The notes under the pieces were generated by a model. It made no database searches. It had not been told where the DNA came from and worked only from the letters and a program-made list of their open reading frames with translations. Positions 25,193 through 33,342 of a stretch of DNA of 64,000 nucleotides are shown in pieces; within the stretch, counting starts at the first letter, position 1; each line of letters opens with the position of its first letter. Origin of the DNA: SHLQ01 sp033344795 (GTDB taxonomy: Bacteria; Actinomycetota; Acidimicrobiia; Acidimicrobiales; SHLQ01). Both the position numbers and the translations under genes were made by a program. Where the stretch lies: contig JAWPMS010000001.1 in the NCBI GenBank assembly GCA_033344795.1, positions 3,968,001 to 4,032,000 of the forward strand. Direction: 5' to 3'.

Positions 25193-26290
25193 TCAGATGC
25201 TGAAGAGCGGTTCGCCGAGCAGGTCCCAGACCGGCGTGACCCCGAGACCCAGGTCATCGGACACGGACATGTACCCATTCGTCACGACGGGTCCGCCTTC
25301 GGCAATAGCACGCGAGTGATAGTCGTGAAACGCGCTCGACTGGAAGTGGAATCCCTCGGGGGTCGACGCAGCCAGATGCGCGATCGCCGCGGTGGCGATC
25401 TCCCCTCCCCAGGTGTCCTCGATCGTCATCGTGATGCCGAGATCGACACAGAGATCTCGGGCGCGACGAGCGCCGGACAAACCACCAAACCTGCTGATCT
25501 TGAGATTGATGATGTCCATGGCACCGTCGGCGGCGCCGCGACGTATCGCTTGGCGTGAGTCCATCACCTCGTCGAGGATCAGCGGACGGCTCAGGTGCGG
25601 GCGCACGGCAAGACACTCTTCGTACGTGAGACACGGTTGTTCGATGTACAGCGGCCTGTCCGCCATGACGTGAGCGACCCGCATTGCTTCATGTTGACGC
25701 CACCCGGTGTTCGCGTCTGCCGCAAGTGTCTCGCTCGGCAAGATCGCGTCGGTGACGGCCCCCATGCGTTCGAGGTCGATGTCGAGACGCTCCCCGACCT
25801 TCATCTGGAACTGGACGAAACCCTCGTCTCGGTATTCACCCAACCGTTCGACCATGGCCTCGGGCGCGGCACGCCCGATCACTCGAAAGAGCTTCACCTG
25901 CTCTCGAAACGCGCCTCCCAACAGGGTGGCGACCGATACGCCCGCTGACTTTGCTGCGACGTCCCACAGTGCGATGTCGAGAGCGGACTTGGCATACGGA
26001 TGGCCCTTCAACGCCTCATCCATACGAGCGCTCACGACGTCGACATTGCGCGGATCGAGACCGATCAGCTGTGGTGCGATCTCGGCCATGCCAGCGCGAG
26101 CACCAGCGGCAAACGATGGCATGTAACCCGGGCCCAATGGACACACCTCGCCGTATCCCTGCAGCCCCTCGTCGGTGTCGATGACGACCACCGTCGAATC
26201 GAAACTCGTATACGACTGCGTCCCCCAGCTGTACGAACCTTCTTTGAGGGGAAGATCGACCGCATACGCCGAAACGTTGGTGATCCGCAT
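25193..26290 (-). CDS. Enolase-superfamily (mandelate racemase/muconate lactonizing) enzyme
   Basis: The 365-residue two-domain protein has an N-terminal capping domain (FDSTVVVIDTDEGLQGYGEV) and a barrel domain. Barrel catalytic blocks are QFQMKVGE (base Lys), LAADANTGW, YIEQPC and LILDEVMD (metal ligands), then INLKISRFGGL (second Lys) and TIEDTWGGEIAT. The two lysines on opposite faces are the MLE/racemase arrangement. The C-terminal half recalls cis-3-hydroxy-L-proline dehydratase and hydroxyproline-betaine epimerase sequences, so a proline-derivative substrate is plausible but not proven. Only six bases separate it from the upstream formate dehydrogenase piece, so it is the last gene of that operon. 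Confidence 0.88.
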   Translation of the reverse strand: MRITNVSAYAVDLPLKEGSYSWGTQSYTSFDSTVVVIDTDEGLQGYGEVCPLGPGYMPSFAAGARAGMAEIAPQLIGLDPRNVDVVSARMDEALKGHPYAKSALDIALWDVAAKSAGVSVATLLGGAFREQVKLFRVIGRAAPEAMVERLGEYRDEGFVQFQMKVGERLDIDLERMGAVTDAILPSETLAADANTGWRQHEAMRVAHVMADRPLYIEQPCLTYEECLAVRPHLSRPLILDEVMDSRQAIRRGAADGAMDIINLKISRFGGLSGARRARDLCVDLGITMTIEDTWGGEIATAAIAHLAASTPEGFHFQSSAFHDYHSRAIAEGGPVVTNGYMSVSDDLGLGVTPVWDLLGEPLFSI

Positions 26291-26296
26291 CGCCGG

Positions 26297-27160
26297 CTAC
26301 CGGTTCTGCACGTATTGGTACCCGAAGCGACCCTTCACACACAGATTTCCGTTGGTGATCGAATGATCGTTCGGGGAGGTCACCTTGACGATGGTGTTGT
26401 CCTGCACATGCAAGTCGAGATTGCAGCCGACACCGCAGTAGGAACACACGGTTCTGGTGACCGTTTGATCATCTGGGCGCCAGTCGGCCATCTTGCGAAG
26501 GTCGAACTCGGTCTTGAACTGCAGCGCATTGGTCGGGCAGACCGCAATGCAGTTCCCGCAGTACACACATGCCGAGTCGGGAAGCGTGACGCCGAACTCG
26601 GTCCCGATCCGGTTGTCGAATCCACGACCGGTCATCGCAATCGCGAAAGTCCACTGTGCATCTTCGCCACAGGCTTCGACGCACTTGTAGCAGAGCACGC
26701 ATCGGTCGTAAGCACGAATGTAGAGATCGTCTTCGATCTTGACCTCGTCGGTCATCCGTTGCGTGGTTTCGGTGTCGTATCGATCGAGGTCTGCGGCGTA
26801 GTCGCCAATCCAACCCATGATCTCTTCGGACTGGCTGACATCTGACGAGGTCGCGAGGAACTCGAGCACCATCTTGCGGCTGTGATTCACCTTCTCGGAG
26901 TCGGTCGTGACTTCCATTCCCTCTTCGACGGGTCGAGAGCACGAAGGCACGAGCGTTCGCGACCCTTCGACCTCGACGACGCACACGCGGCACGCGTTGA
27001 CCGGAGTGACCGTCGGTCCGTAGCAGATCGTTGGGGTGTCGACCCCGGCGGCGTTGCAGGCATCGAGGATCGTGTCACCCTCGAGCACGCTCACATCTTG
27101 CCCATCGACCGAGATCGTGACCTTCGTCCTGACCTCGACCGGTCGTTCGGCGATACTCAT
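26297..27160 (-). CDS. Formate dehydrogenase, detached N-terminal iron-sulfur portion of the large subunit
   Basis: This 287-residue protein equals the front third of an FdsA/FdhA-type large subunit. It has a [2Fe-2S] domain (Cys46, 57, 60, 74), two [4Fe-4S] ferredoxin motifs (Cys154-157-160-164 and 198-201-204-208) and the first molybdopterin-domain cluster CSYCGVGC (Cys239, 242, 246) with Cys274 in LCVKG. It stops at GYQYVQNR, exactly where an intact enzyme would continue into RLTTPLVRK. That continuation starts the separate gene at 30930. It relays electrons between the Mo centre and the NuoEF-type diaphorase. ATG at 27160 has GGAGG six bases upstream and overlaps the previous stop (ATGA). 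Confidence 0.93.
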   Translation of the reverse strand: MSIAERPVEVRTKVTISVDGQDVSVLEGDTILDACNAAGVDTPTICYGPTVTPVNACRVCVVEVEGSRTLVPSCSRPVEEGMEVTTDSEKVNHSRKMVLEFLATSSDVSQSEEIMGWIGDYAADLDRYDTETTQRMTDEVKIEDDLYIRAYDRCVLCYKCVEACGEDAQWTFAIAMTGRGFDNRIGTEFGVTLPDSACVYCGNCIAVCPTNALQFKTEFDLRKMADWRPDDQTVTRTVCSYCGVGCNLDLHVQDNTIVKVTSPNDHSITNGNLCVKGRFGYQYVQNR

Positions 27161-28968
27161 CGTGTTCCTCCGATCAAACCCAGGTCCATCGCCGACAGGA
27201 TCGCTCCCGACGCCGTGTGGCCAAGGCCGCAGATGGAGGCATCGGCCATCACCTTCGCGAAGTCGTCGAGCATCACTCGTTCCTCCTCGACCGGGGCACC
27301 CTTTTCGCGTATGCGGAGCAGCGACTCGCTCTGGCGCACGGTTCCGACGCGGCACGGCACACACTGACCGCAGCTTTCGTCGCGAAAGAACTGTGCGATT
27401 CGGGCGACGAAATCATCGAAGTCGACGCTGTCGTTCAGCACCATGATCACACCCGAACCGAGGGAGAAGCCGTTCTCGCGGGACGCTTCGATCGTCAGCG
27501 GCACGTCGAACATGTCGGCGCCGATGAACGATCCGGCCGCGCCGCCCATGAGGATCGCCTTCATCTCACCAACGACGCCACCGGCGAGGTCGATCACCTC
27601 GCGAAGCGTCGCTCCGTAGGTCACTTCGTACACACCCGGGCGTTCGACATGACCGGAAAGGCAGAACAGCTTCGTGCCGGTCGAACGTCCTCCACCGAGC
27701 TGGGCGAAGCCTTCGCCGCCGAGCATCATGATCTGGTTGACGTTGACCATGGTCTCGACATTGTTGATGGCGGTCGGCCGACCGAACAACCCGTTCGTCG
27801 TGGGAAATGGAGGTTTGTTGCGCGGTTCGCCTCGGTACCCCTCGATCGAGTTCAGGAGCGCCGTCTCTTCTCCGCAGATGTAGGCGCCGGCGCCGAGTCG
27901 GATCTCGATGTCGAATCGGAAGTTGTGCCCACCGACGTCATCGCCGAGCAGGCCCTTGCTGCGCGCCTCCGCGATCGCTGATTTCAAGCTCCGCGCCGCC
28001 TCGGGGTATTCGCCACGAATGTAGATCCAACCCTGCTCAGCGCCCATCGCGTAACCCGCGATGGTCATGGCTTCGATCAGTGAGTACGGATCGTGCTCCA
28101 TGAGCACGCGATCCTTGAACGTGCCGGGTTCGGACTCGTCGGCATTCACCACCAGGTGGCGTGGGCCTTCTTCACCTGCGACGGCCGACCACTTGAACCC
28201 CGTCGGGAATGCTGCACCGCCGCGTCCCGTCAAACCAGCGTCGCCCACATGGGCAATGACCTCGGCTGGCGTCATCGAAACCGCTTTGGCCAGCGCCTTG
28301 TAGCCGTCCCGAGCAACGTAACCGTCGTAGTCGACAGCCAAGGGATCGTGCACCCTGGCAAGGAGCGTCAGGTCGGCTGGATCCTGCGGGACAGGCGCAA
28401 TCGGTGTCGTCTTTGCTCCCCCGAGAGCAGCGGTGACCAAATCCTTCGTGGCGGAGCGCACGCTCACGTGCTGCTCCCCGGTGCGTTGGACGAACACTGC
28501 CGGTGCCTGCTCACACAGACCGAGACAAGGGCTGCCATGCACCACTGCGCCGTCGGAACGGAGTTCATCGATCAGTCCGAGGGCGCCACGTATTCTGCAG
28601 GCGGTGTCGTCGCAGACGTGTACGACATCATCTGCGCCGGCTGGTTCGAACGTGAACAGCTCGTAGAAGCTGGCAACTCCGAAAACCTCGGCCGGAGGAA
28701 TCTGCAGCGCCTCGGCGATCTCATTCGCCCCGCCTTCACTGATGTGTCCAACAGCATCTCTCACCGCGTGCAACACCGGGAGCAACAGGTGGCGGCGATG
28801 GAAGAGTCGCTCAGCGCCAGCGCGTGCGATTCGATCACCGTCGAATGTGAGCGCGGGTCCAATGGCATCGAAGGTGATCAGACCGGGACTCTGAATGGCG
28901 ATGGCATCGGCCACGGCATTCTTCTCGGCCTCTGTTCCGCGGGCGTCGGTGACCGCAATCTCAGGCAT
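27157..28968 (-). CDS. fdhB: NAD-linked formate dehydrogenase diaphorase subunit (NuoE-NuoF fusion)
   Basis: The 603-residue fusion has a NuoE-like front (about 1-180), with CDDTACRIRG and SPCLGLCEQAP ligating a [2Fe-2S] cluster. A NuoF-like part follows with the NADH/FMN motifs GRGGAAFPTGFKW and GAGAYICGEETALLNS, and ESCGQCVPCRVG for a [4Fe-4S] cluster. It accepts electrons from the Mo/Se subunit and reduces NAD+. The fusion is known as FdsB/HoxF-like or FdhB in soluble NAD-dependent formate dehydrogenases. ATG at 28968 has GAGG nine bases upstream. It sits between the two pieces of the large subunit, an unusual position. Confidence 0.93.
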   Translation of the reverse strand: MPEIAVTDARGTEAEKNAVADAIAIQSPGLITFDAIGPALTFDGDRIARAGAERLFHRRHLLLPVLHAVRDAVGHISEGGANEIAEALQIPPAEVFGVASFYELFTFEPAGADDVVHVCDDTACRIRGALGLIDELRSDGAVVHGSPCLGLCEQAPAVFVQRTGEQHVSVRSATKDLVTAALGGAKTTPIAPVPQDPADLTLLARVHDPLAVDYDGYVARDGYKALAKAVSMTPAEVIAHVGDAGLTGRGGAAFPTGFKWSAVAGEEGPRHLVVNADESEPGTFKDRVLMEHDPYSLIEAMTIAGYAMGAEQGWIYIRGEYPEAARSLKSAIAEARSKGLLGDDVGGHNFRFDIEIRLGAGAYICGEETALLNSIEGYRGEPRNKPPFPTTNGLFGRPTAINNVETMVNVNQIMMLGGEGFAQLGGGRSTGTKLFCLSGHVERPGVYEVTYGATLREVIDLAGGVVGEMKAILMGGAAGSFIGADMFDVPLTIEASRENGFSLGSGVIMVLNDSVDFDDFVARIAQFFRDESCGQCVPCRVGTVRQSESLLRIREKGAPVEEERVMLDDFAKVMADASICGLGHTASGAILSAMDLGLIGGTR

Positions 28969-29026
28969 CGTTGTCGACCTCTGTTCCGACCCTGCGGCCC
29001 ATCCGGTTGGCTTCGTTCATCGGCAT
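28961..29026 (-). other. Possible tiny ORF (21 codons) between fdhA and fdhB
   Basis: Between the catalytic piece and the NuoEF fusion, ATG at 29026 opens MPMNEANRMGRRVGTEVDND and ends in TGA at 28961-28963, overlapping the fusion gene start by eight bases. AAGGA precedes both this ATG and an internal ATG at 29020. It could couple translation or be chance. No homolog is recognised. Confidence 0.25.
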
Positions 29027-29031
29027 TTCCT

Positions 29032-30930
29032 TCAGGCTCCGGCCGTTGCTTTGGGTCTCACGTTGATTGCGGTCGCCTTGAACTCGGCGGTGCCAGATTT
29101 CTTGTCCCACGCCTCGATCGTCAGCTGGTTCGTATCGGTCGTGTCGGCGAAGTGATATGTGGTGAAGGTGAGGCCGACCGGGAGGTCTGGCTGCACTCGA
29201 ACGGTCATGTCGATGGTGGCCCGGCGCGAAGACACCTCCACACGGGATCCTGTTTCGATACCCAGCCGCGCAGCGTCGTGAGGGTTCATGTCGAGCGCTT
29301 CACCCGAGCGAATCGGCGAGTTGTACCCGTCGCTTTGCACACCGGTGTTGTAGCTGTCGAGAACACGGCCCGTGGTCATCAGCAGCGGGAAGTCGTCGTC
29401 GAGCTGGTCGACATGAGGACGCCACTCGTTCACGGTGAACGGTGCTGGTTCACTGCCGCCGAGGTCTTCTTCCCACAACCAGCCATGCAGAAACAGCGTC
29501 CCCGGGTGGTCGAGTGTCGGGCATGGCCACTGGAGCCCGCCGTGCTCTTCGAGCCGCTCCCAGCTCATACCACCGTGCATCGGTGACACCGTTCGCAGCT
29601 CATCCCACATCTCTTCGGCCGACGGGTTGCCCCATCCCGGTTGCATGCGTTCCGCGATCAGGTTGATGATCTCGAGATCGTCCTTGGCCATGCCTGGCGG
29701 GTCGAGCGCTTTCCGGCTTCGTTGGACACGGCGTTCGCTGTTTGTGACGGTGCCCTCGGTTTCTGCCCAACCAGCCGATGCTGGCAAGACGACGTCTGCG
29801 AGCTCTGCGGTACGGGTCAAGAAGATGTCTTGGACCACCAACATGTCGAGACCCTCGAGGACCTTGCGAGCGTGGTTGATGTCGGCTTCGGAGTCGGCGG
29901 GGTTCTCGCCGATGCAGAACACCGTCGTCAGTTCTCCACGTTCCATTGCTTCGAACATCAGTGTGAGGTGCAGGCCCGGCTCGGCAGGGATCGTGCAGTC
30001 CCATGCAGCTTCGAACTTGGCCCGGATCTCGTCGTTGGCCACATCCTGGAAGCCGGTGAGCTTGTTGGGCAACGCACCCATGTCGCCGCCGCCCTGCACG
30101 TTGTTCTGTCCACGCACGGGAACCAATCCAGAGCCGTACCGGCCAACATGGCCGGTCAGTAGCGACAGGTTGCACAGCGCCATGACGTTCTCTGCGCCGG
30201 TGTGGTGTTCGGTGATTCCGAGCGTCCAGCAGATCTGGGCGGTCGGTGCCGTGGCGTAGGCCTCCGCGAGCTCGGCGATGGCGTACTCGGGCAGCCCGGT
30301 GACCTCGGCGGTTCGTTCGAGAGTCCACTCTTCGATCGAGGCCTTGTAGGCGTCGAGCCCTTGTGTGGAGTGCGCAATGAACGCATCGTTCTGCAGGTTG
30401 TTGTCGAGGATGTACTTGCCTACGCCGTTTGCGAGGGCGATGTCGGTGCCCACATTGAGGCCGAGCCACAGGTCGGCGAACTTCGCCGTCTGAGATCGGC
30501 GTGGGTCGACCGCCATCATCTTGGCGCCGTTACGAACCCCGGCGAGCGCGTGATGGAAGAAGATCGGGTGCGCTTCTCGAGCGTTCGATCCCCACATGAT
30601 GATCAGATCCGTCGTTTCGATCTCCTCGTAGGAGACCGTGCCGCCGCCCGCACCAAATACTGTCGCCAGACCGACGACCGAGGGAGCGTGTCAAGTTCGA
30701 TTACAGGAGTCGATGTTGTTCGACCCCATCACTTTGCGAGCGAATCGTTGCGCCGCGTAGTTCATCTCGTTGGTCGATTTCGAACAGCTGAACATACCGA
30801 ACGAGGTATGGCCGGTGGCCTGAACCTTGCCGAACCCCTCAGCCACTCGATCGAGCGCCTCGTCCCACGTCGCTTCCACCAGTTCGCCGTCCTTACGGAC
30901 GAGCGGCGTGGTCAATCGAGTTCTCGGCAT
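29032..30930 (-). CDS. fdhA: Selenocysteine-containing formate dehydrogenase catalytic subunit (C-terminal portion; UGA read through)
   Basis: A conceptual 632-residue molybdopterin oxidoreductase is obtained if TGA at 30691-30693 is read as selenocysteine (residue 80). The local sequence NNIDSCNRT-U-HAPSVVGL is the formate dehydrogenase active site, where U or Cys ligates Mo/W and the next His is catalytic. Protein similarity is continuous on both sides, in the same frame (VSYEEIETTDLIIMWGSN; GRYGSGLVPVRGQNNVQGG; the C-terminal MopB end from about 500). A SECIS-like hairpin follows the UGA. It begins MPRTRLTTPLVRK, lacking the first cluster domain, which is encoded by the gene at 27160. ATG at 30930 has AGGGG upstream. 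A stop-truncated pseudogene is unlikely. Confidence 0.92.
30662..30678 (-). promoter_or_regulatory. Bacterial SECIS-like hairpin directing selenocysteine insertion
   Basis: On the coding strand, GTCGTC (30678-30673) pairs with GGCGAC (30667-30662), one pair being G-U in RNA, around a five-base loop GGTCT. The loop starts 19 bases after the UGA. The E. coli fdhF element, as I recall it, has the same GGUCU loop at the same distance. The loop guanine and following uracil are the SelB contacts. Confidence 0.85.
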
Positions 30931-30971
30931 CGGATACCCCTGTCGAATGTGCGATCATTCAAAATGGAACA

Positions 30972-30988
30972 GTTCCACATCATGGAAC
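30972..30988. promoter_or_regulatory. Perfect inverted repeat upstream of the fdh operon, candidate IclR-family operator
   Basis: GTTCCACATCATGGAAC is GTTCCA-N5-TGGAAC, perfectly symmetrical, centred about 50 bases before the fdhA ATG. An extra adjacent half-site TGGAAC lies at 30965-30970. Two similar but imperfect copies precede the iclR gene at 33294 and 33316, so this is probably its binding site. Confidence 0.6.
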
Positions 30989-30995
30989 AGATCCA

Positions 30996-31008
30996 AGTAC
31001 AACGTACT
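30996..31008. promoter_or_regulatory. Second inverted repeat in the fdh promoter region
   Basis: AGTAC-AAC-GTACT is a perfect 5-bp inverted repeat eight bases from the GTTCCA palindrome. It includes a TTGTAC sequence on the operon strand that could act as a -35 element. Whether it is an operator or promoter part cannot be decided. The remaining bases up to 31088 show nothing I can name. Confidence 0.3.
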
Positions 31009-31088
31009 ACAGCAACGTGCTCGCTCCGGTAGCCAACTCACATGAATCGCGTCATTTGGGCACTGGCAGCAGCTCGTTGCCGCGATTT

Positions 31089-31418
31089 CTACACGCAGCC
31101 TTCTTCGCCGATCATGATTACGGAGTCGTCGTAGTCTGTTGCCTCATCGACGTAGAACCAGTCCCCCGTCGAGAGTTCGATCGTTCCATCAGGGTGAGGG
31201 TCACAACACGCCTCCCATACCGTGGTCGGCACACCTGGCTCCACGAGCGTCGTGGCTTGGTCGAAGCGATCAGACTCGAGCTCGCCAAACGCCCAGACCA
31301 CCGAAACCTCGATCGCCTCGGGGCAGAAGTGCTCGACGATGGCCGACTGACTACTCGAACAACCCATCAGCACGATGGCGAGCACTCCGGAAAGAACTGG
31401 TCGCTTGATTTCTTTCAC
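31089..31418 (-). CDS. Small lipoprotein of unknown function
   Basis: The 109-residue protein has a short basic N-terminus (MKEIKRP), a hydrophobic stretch and the lipobox LMGC (cysteine at about residue 20), so it is probably anchored to the outer face of the membrane. The mature part is acidic with four further cysteines (HFCPEA, EACCDPHPDG, EEGC), possibly two disulfides. It starts with GTG at 31418, with AGG eight bases upstream. No family is recognised. It is unlikely to belong to the fdh operon because 158 bases separate them. Confidence 0.75.
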   Translation of the reverse strand: MKEIKRPVLSGVLAIVLMGCSSSQSAIVEHFCPEAIEVSVVWAFGELESDRFDQATTLVEPGVPTTVWEACCDPHPDGTIELSTGDWFYVDEATDYDDSVIMIGEEGCV

Positions 31419-31489
31419 GCCGCCAACCTACTCCGGTCCTGGGCCTAGGATTCGGAGTAATCGCGGCGCTTCGTGACACAATCACGAGC

Positions 31490-33196
31490 ATGCGTTGGTC
31501 AAACCTGTTCGTACCCACTCTGCGAGATGCCCCCGGCGACGCCGAGGCCGTCAGCCACAAACTGCTCGTTCGCGGCGGCTTCATTCGCCAGATGCACGCG
31601 GGCCACTACAACATGTTGCCGCTCGGCTGGAAGGTCCACGAAAAGGTGGCGGGCATCGTCCGAGAAGAGATGAATGCGATCGGCGGGCAGGAGTTCCTGC
31701 TTCCCGCCATGCATCCGAAGTCTCTTTGGGAAGCGTCGGGGCGTTGGGAGACCATGGGCGATGAGATGTTCCGGCTTCAGGATCGTTCGGGCACTGATGT
31801 GGCGTTGGGGATGACCCATGAAGAGGCCTTTGCGCAGATGGCCCTCGAGATCAACAGCTACAAGGCGCTCCCCCAGATCTGGTATCAGATCCAGTGGAAG
31901 TTCCGAGATGAGCCACGCCCAAAGGCCGGTTTGCTCCGGGTGCGCGAGTTCACGATGAAGGACTCCTACAGCCTCGACATCGACACTGCGGGCCTAGACG
32001 TGGCCTTCGACAAACATCACGCGGCGTATCTCCGGATCTTCGAGCGCCTCGGCGTCGATGCCATGCCCGTCGAAGCTTCCTCGGGGGCGATGGGCGGTTC
32101 GGGATCGATCGAGTTCATGGTTGCGTCGCCTTCCGGTGAGGACGACGTCGTTCGTTGTCCGAACTGTGACTATCGAGCGAACATCGAGCGAGCGATTTCC
32201 GCGTTGCCGCCGATCGACGACGAGGTCGGACCCGACGCGCCCGAGAAGTTCGCCACTCCAGGCATCCGCACGATCAAGGCTCTCGAGGAAGCCGGTGCGC
32301 CGGCAACCAGTCAGATGAAGTCGATGATCATGATGCTCGATGACGAGATGACGATCGCGGTCGTCCGGGGTGATCATCAACTCAACATCCAGAAGCTCCA
32401 GGACACCACCGGCGCGATCGACATTCGGCCGGCGACGCCCGAAGAAACGTTGAAACATCTCGGAGCGCGCCCCGGGTCGTTGGGCGCGGTCGGCGTTCCA
32501 GACGACATCACGATCCTCGTCGATCACGCGCTCGAGGGGCGCACCAACCTGACCACCGGTGCCAACGAGGATGACTGGCACTATCGCGGTGTCGATGTTT
32601 CCCGCGATGTGAACACGTCGCGATTCGTCGATCTGCGCGAGGTCTCCGCGGGTGAGGCCTGCCCGAAGTGCGAGACACCACTCGAGATCGTGCGAGCGAT
32701 CGAAGCCGGCCACATCTTCAAACTCGGCACGAAATATGCCGAGGCGATGGGAGCTCATGTCCTCGATGCCGACGGCGACAAGAGAACGATTGTGATGGGC
32801 AGTTATGGCATCGGGGTTGGCCGCAACATGGCGGCGATCGCCGAAACCCACGCCGATGAGAAGGGACTCGTCTGGCCTGTCTCGGTTGCACCATTCGAGG
32901 TGGTCGTGACGGTCATGAAGATCGACGACGAGGCAACCATGAACGCTGCGGAGAAGATTTACGAAGAGCTTCTGGCAGCTGGGATCGACGTGCTGATCGA
33001 TGACCGGGACGCTCGCGCCGGGGTGAAGTTTGCGGACAGCGAACTGATCGGCATCCCCTTCCGGGTCACCGTTGGGCCCCGCGGCATCGCAGACGGAAAC
33101 GTCGAATACACCGTTCGTTCGACGATGGAGACCACCGAGGTTGGCGCGGACGCGATCGTCGCCATGGTCGTCGACGCCGTGCAGACGAACAAGTAG
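31490..33196 (+). CDS. proS: Prolyl-tRNA synthetase
   Basis: The 568-residue class II aminoacyl-tRNA synthetase is of the bacterial (ProS type 1) form, containing the editing INS domain. Motif 1 region is GWKVHEKVAGIVREEMNAIG, motif 2 is FRDEPRPKAGLLRVREFTMKD, and motif 3 is SYGIGVGRNMAAIAE. The INS domain (about 225-390) carries MIMMLDDEMTIAVVRGDHQL. The C-terminal anticodon-binding domain is at about 475-568. It charges tRNA-Pro with proline in the cytoplasm. Length matches the usual 565-580. It stands alone; no translation genes are adjacent. Confidence 0.97.
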   Translation: MRWSNLFVPTLRDAPGDAEAVSHKLLVRGGFIRQMHAGHYNMLPLGWKVHEKVAGIVREEMNAIGGQEFLLPAMHPKSLWEASGRWETMGDEMFRLQDRSGTDVALGMTHEEAFAQMALEINSYKALPQIWYQIQWKFRDEPRPKAGLLRVREFTMKDSYSLDIDTAGLDVAFDKHHAAYLRIFERLGVDAMPVEASSGAMGGSGSIEFMVASPSGEDDVVRCPNCDYRANIERAISALPPIDDEVGPDAPEKFATPGIRTIKALEEAGAPATSQMKSMIMMLDDEMTIAVVRGDHQLNIQKLQDTTGAIDIRPATPEETLKHLGARPGSLGAVGVPDDITILVDHALEGRTNLTTGANEDDWHYRGVDVSRDVNTSRFVDLREVSAGEACPKCETPLEIVRAIEAGHIFKLGTKYAEAMGAHVLDADGDKRTIVMGSYGIGVGRNMAAIAETHADEKGLVWPVSVAPFEVVVTVMKIDDEATMNAAEKIYEELLAAGIDVLIDDRDARAGVKFADSELIGIPFRVTVGPRGIADGNVEYTVRSTMETTEVGADAIVAMVVDAVQTNK

Positions 33197-33293
33197 CCGC
33201 ACCGAAGGCCCGAGGTCCAAGGCGCCGCGCCGGCAGACAGAAGCGCGCGGTCGCAACAACGGCCGAAGGCCGGTGCGAGATAGCGCGCTGGCT

Positions 33294-33332
33294 GTTCCAC
33301 ATGGTGGACAAGGCTGTTCCGCATCGTGGTAC
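33294..33332 (+). promoter_or_regulatory. iclR promoter region with two operator-like repeats and a leaderless-type -10
   Basis: Two boxes of the fdh-type repeat occur: GTTCCA-CATGG-TGGAC (33294-33309) and GTTCCG-CATCG-TGGTAC (33316-33332). A -10-like TACAGT (33330-33335) overlaps the second box and ends seven bases before the iclR ATG. The spacing suggests a leaderless transcript and autorepression. Both inferences rest on sequence only. Confidence 0.5.
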
Positions 33333-33342
33333 AGTGGCGTGG

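Noticed and set aside
30691..30930. Stand-alone 79-residue protein ending at TGA
   Set aside because: Sequence before and after the TGA is one formate dehydrogenase domain in the same frame with a SECIS-like hairpin, so read-through as selenocysteine is better than two genes or a pseudogene.
33255..33275. CGGCC-GAA-GGCCG hairpin after proS as a terminator
   Set aside because: The stem is only five base pairs and no T-tract follows, so it is too weak to call.
33301..33342. Upstream ATG (33301) as the iclR start
   Set aside because: It would overlap both operator-like boxes and the -10 element. The second in-frame ATG (33343) matches the usual start of the family.
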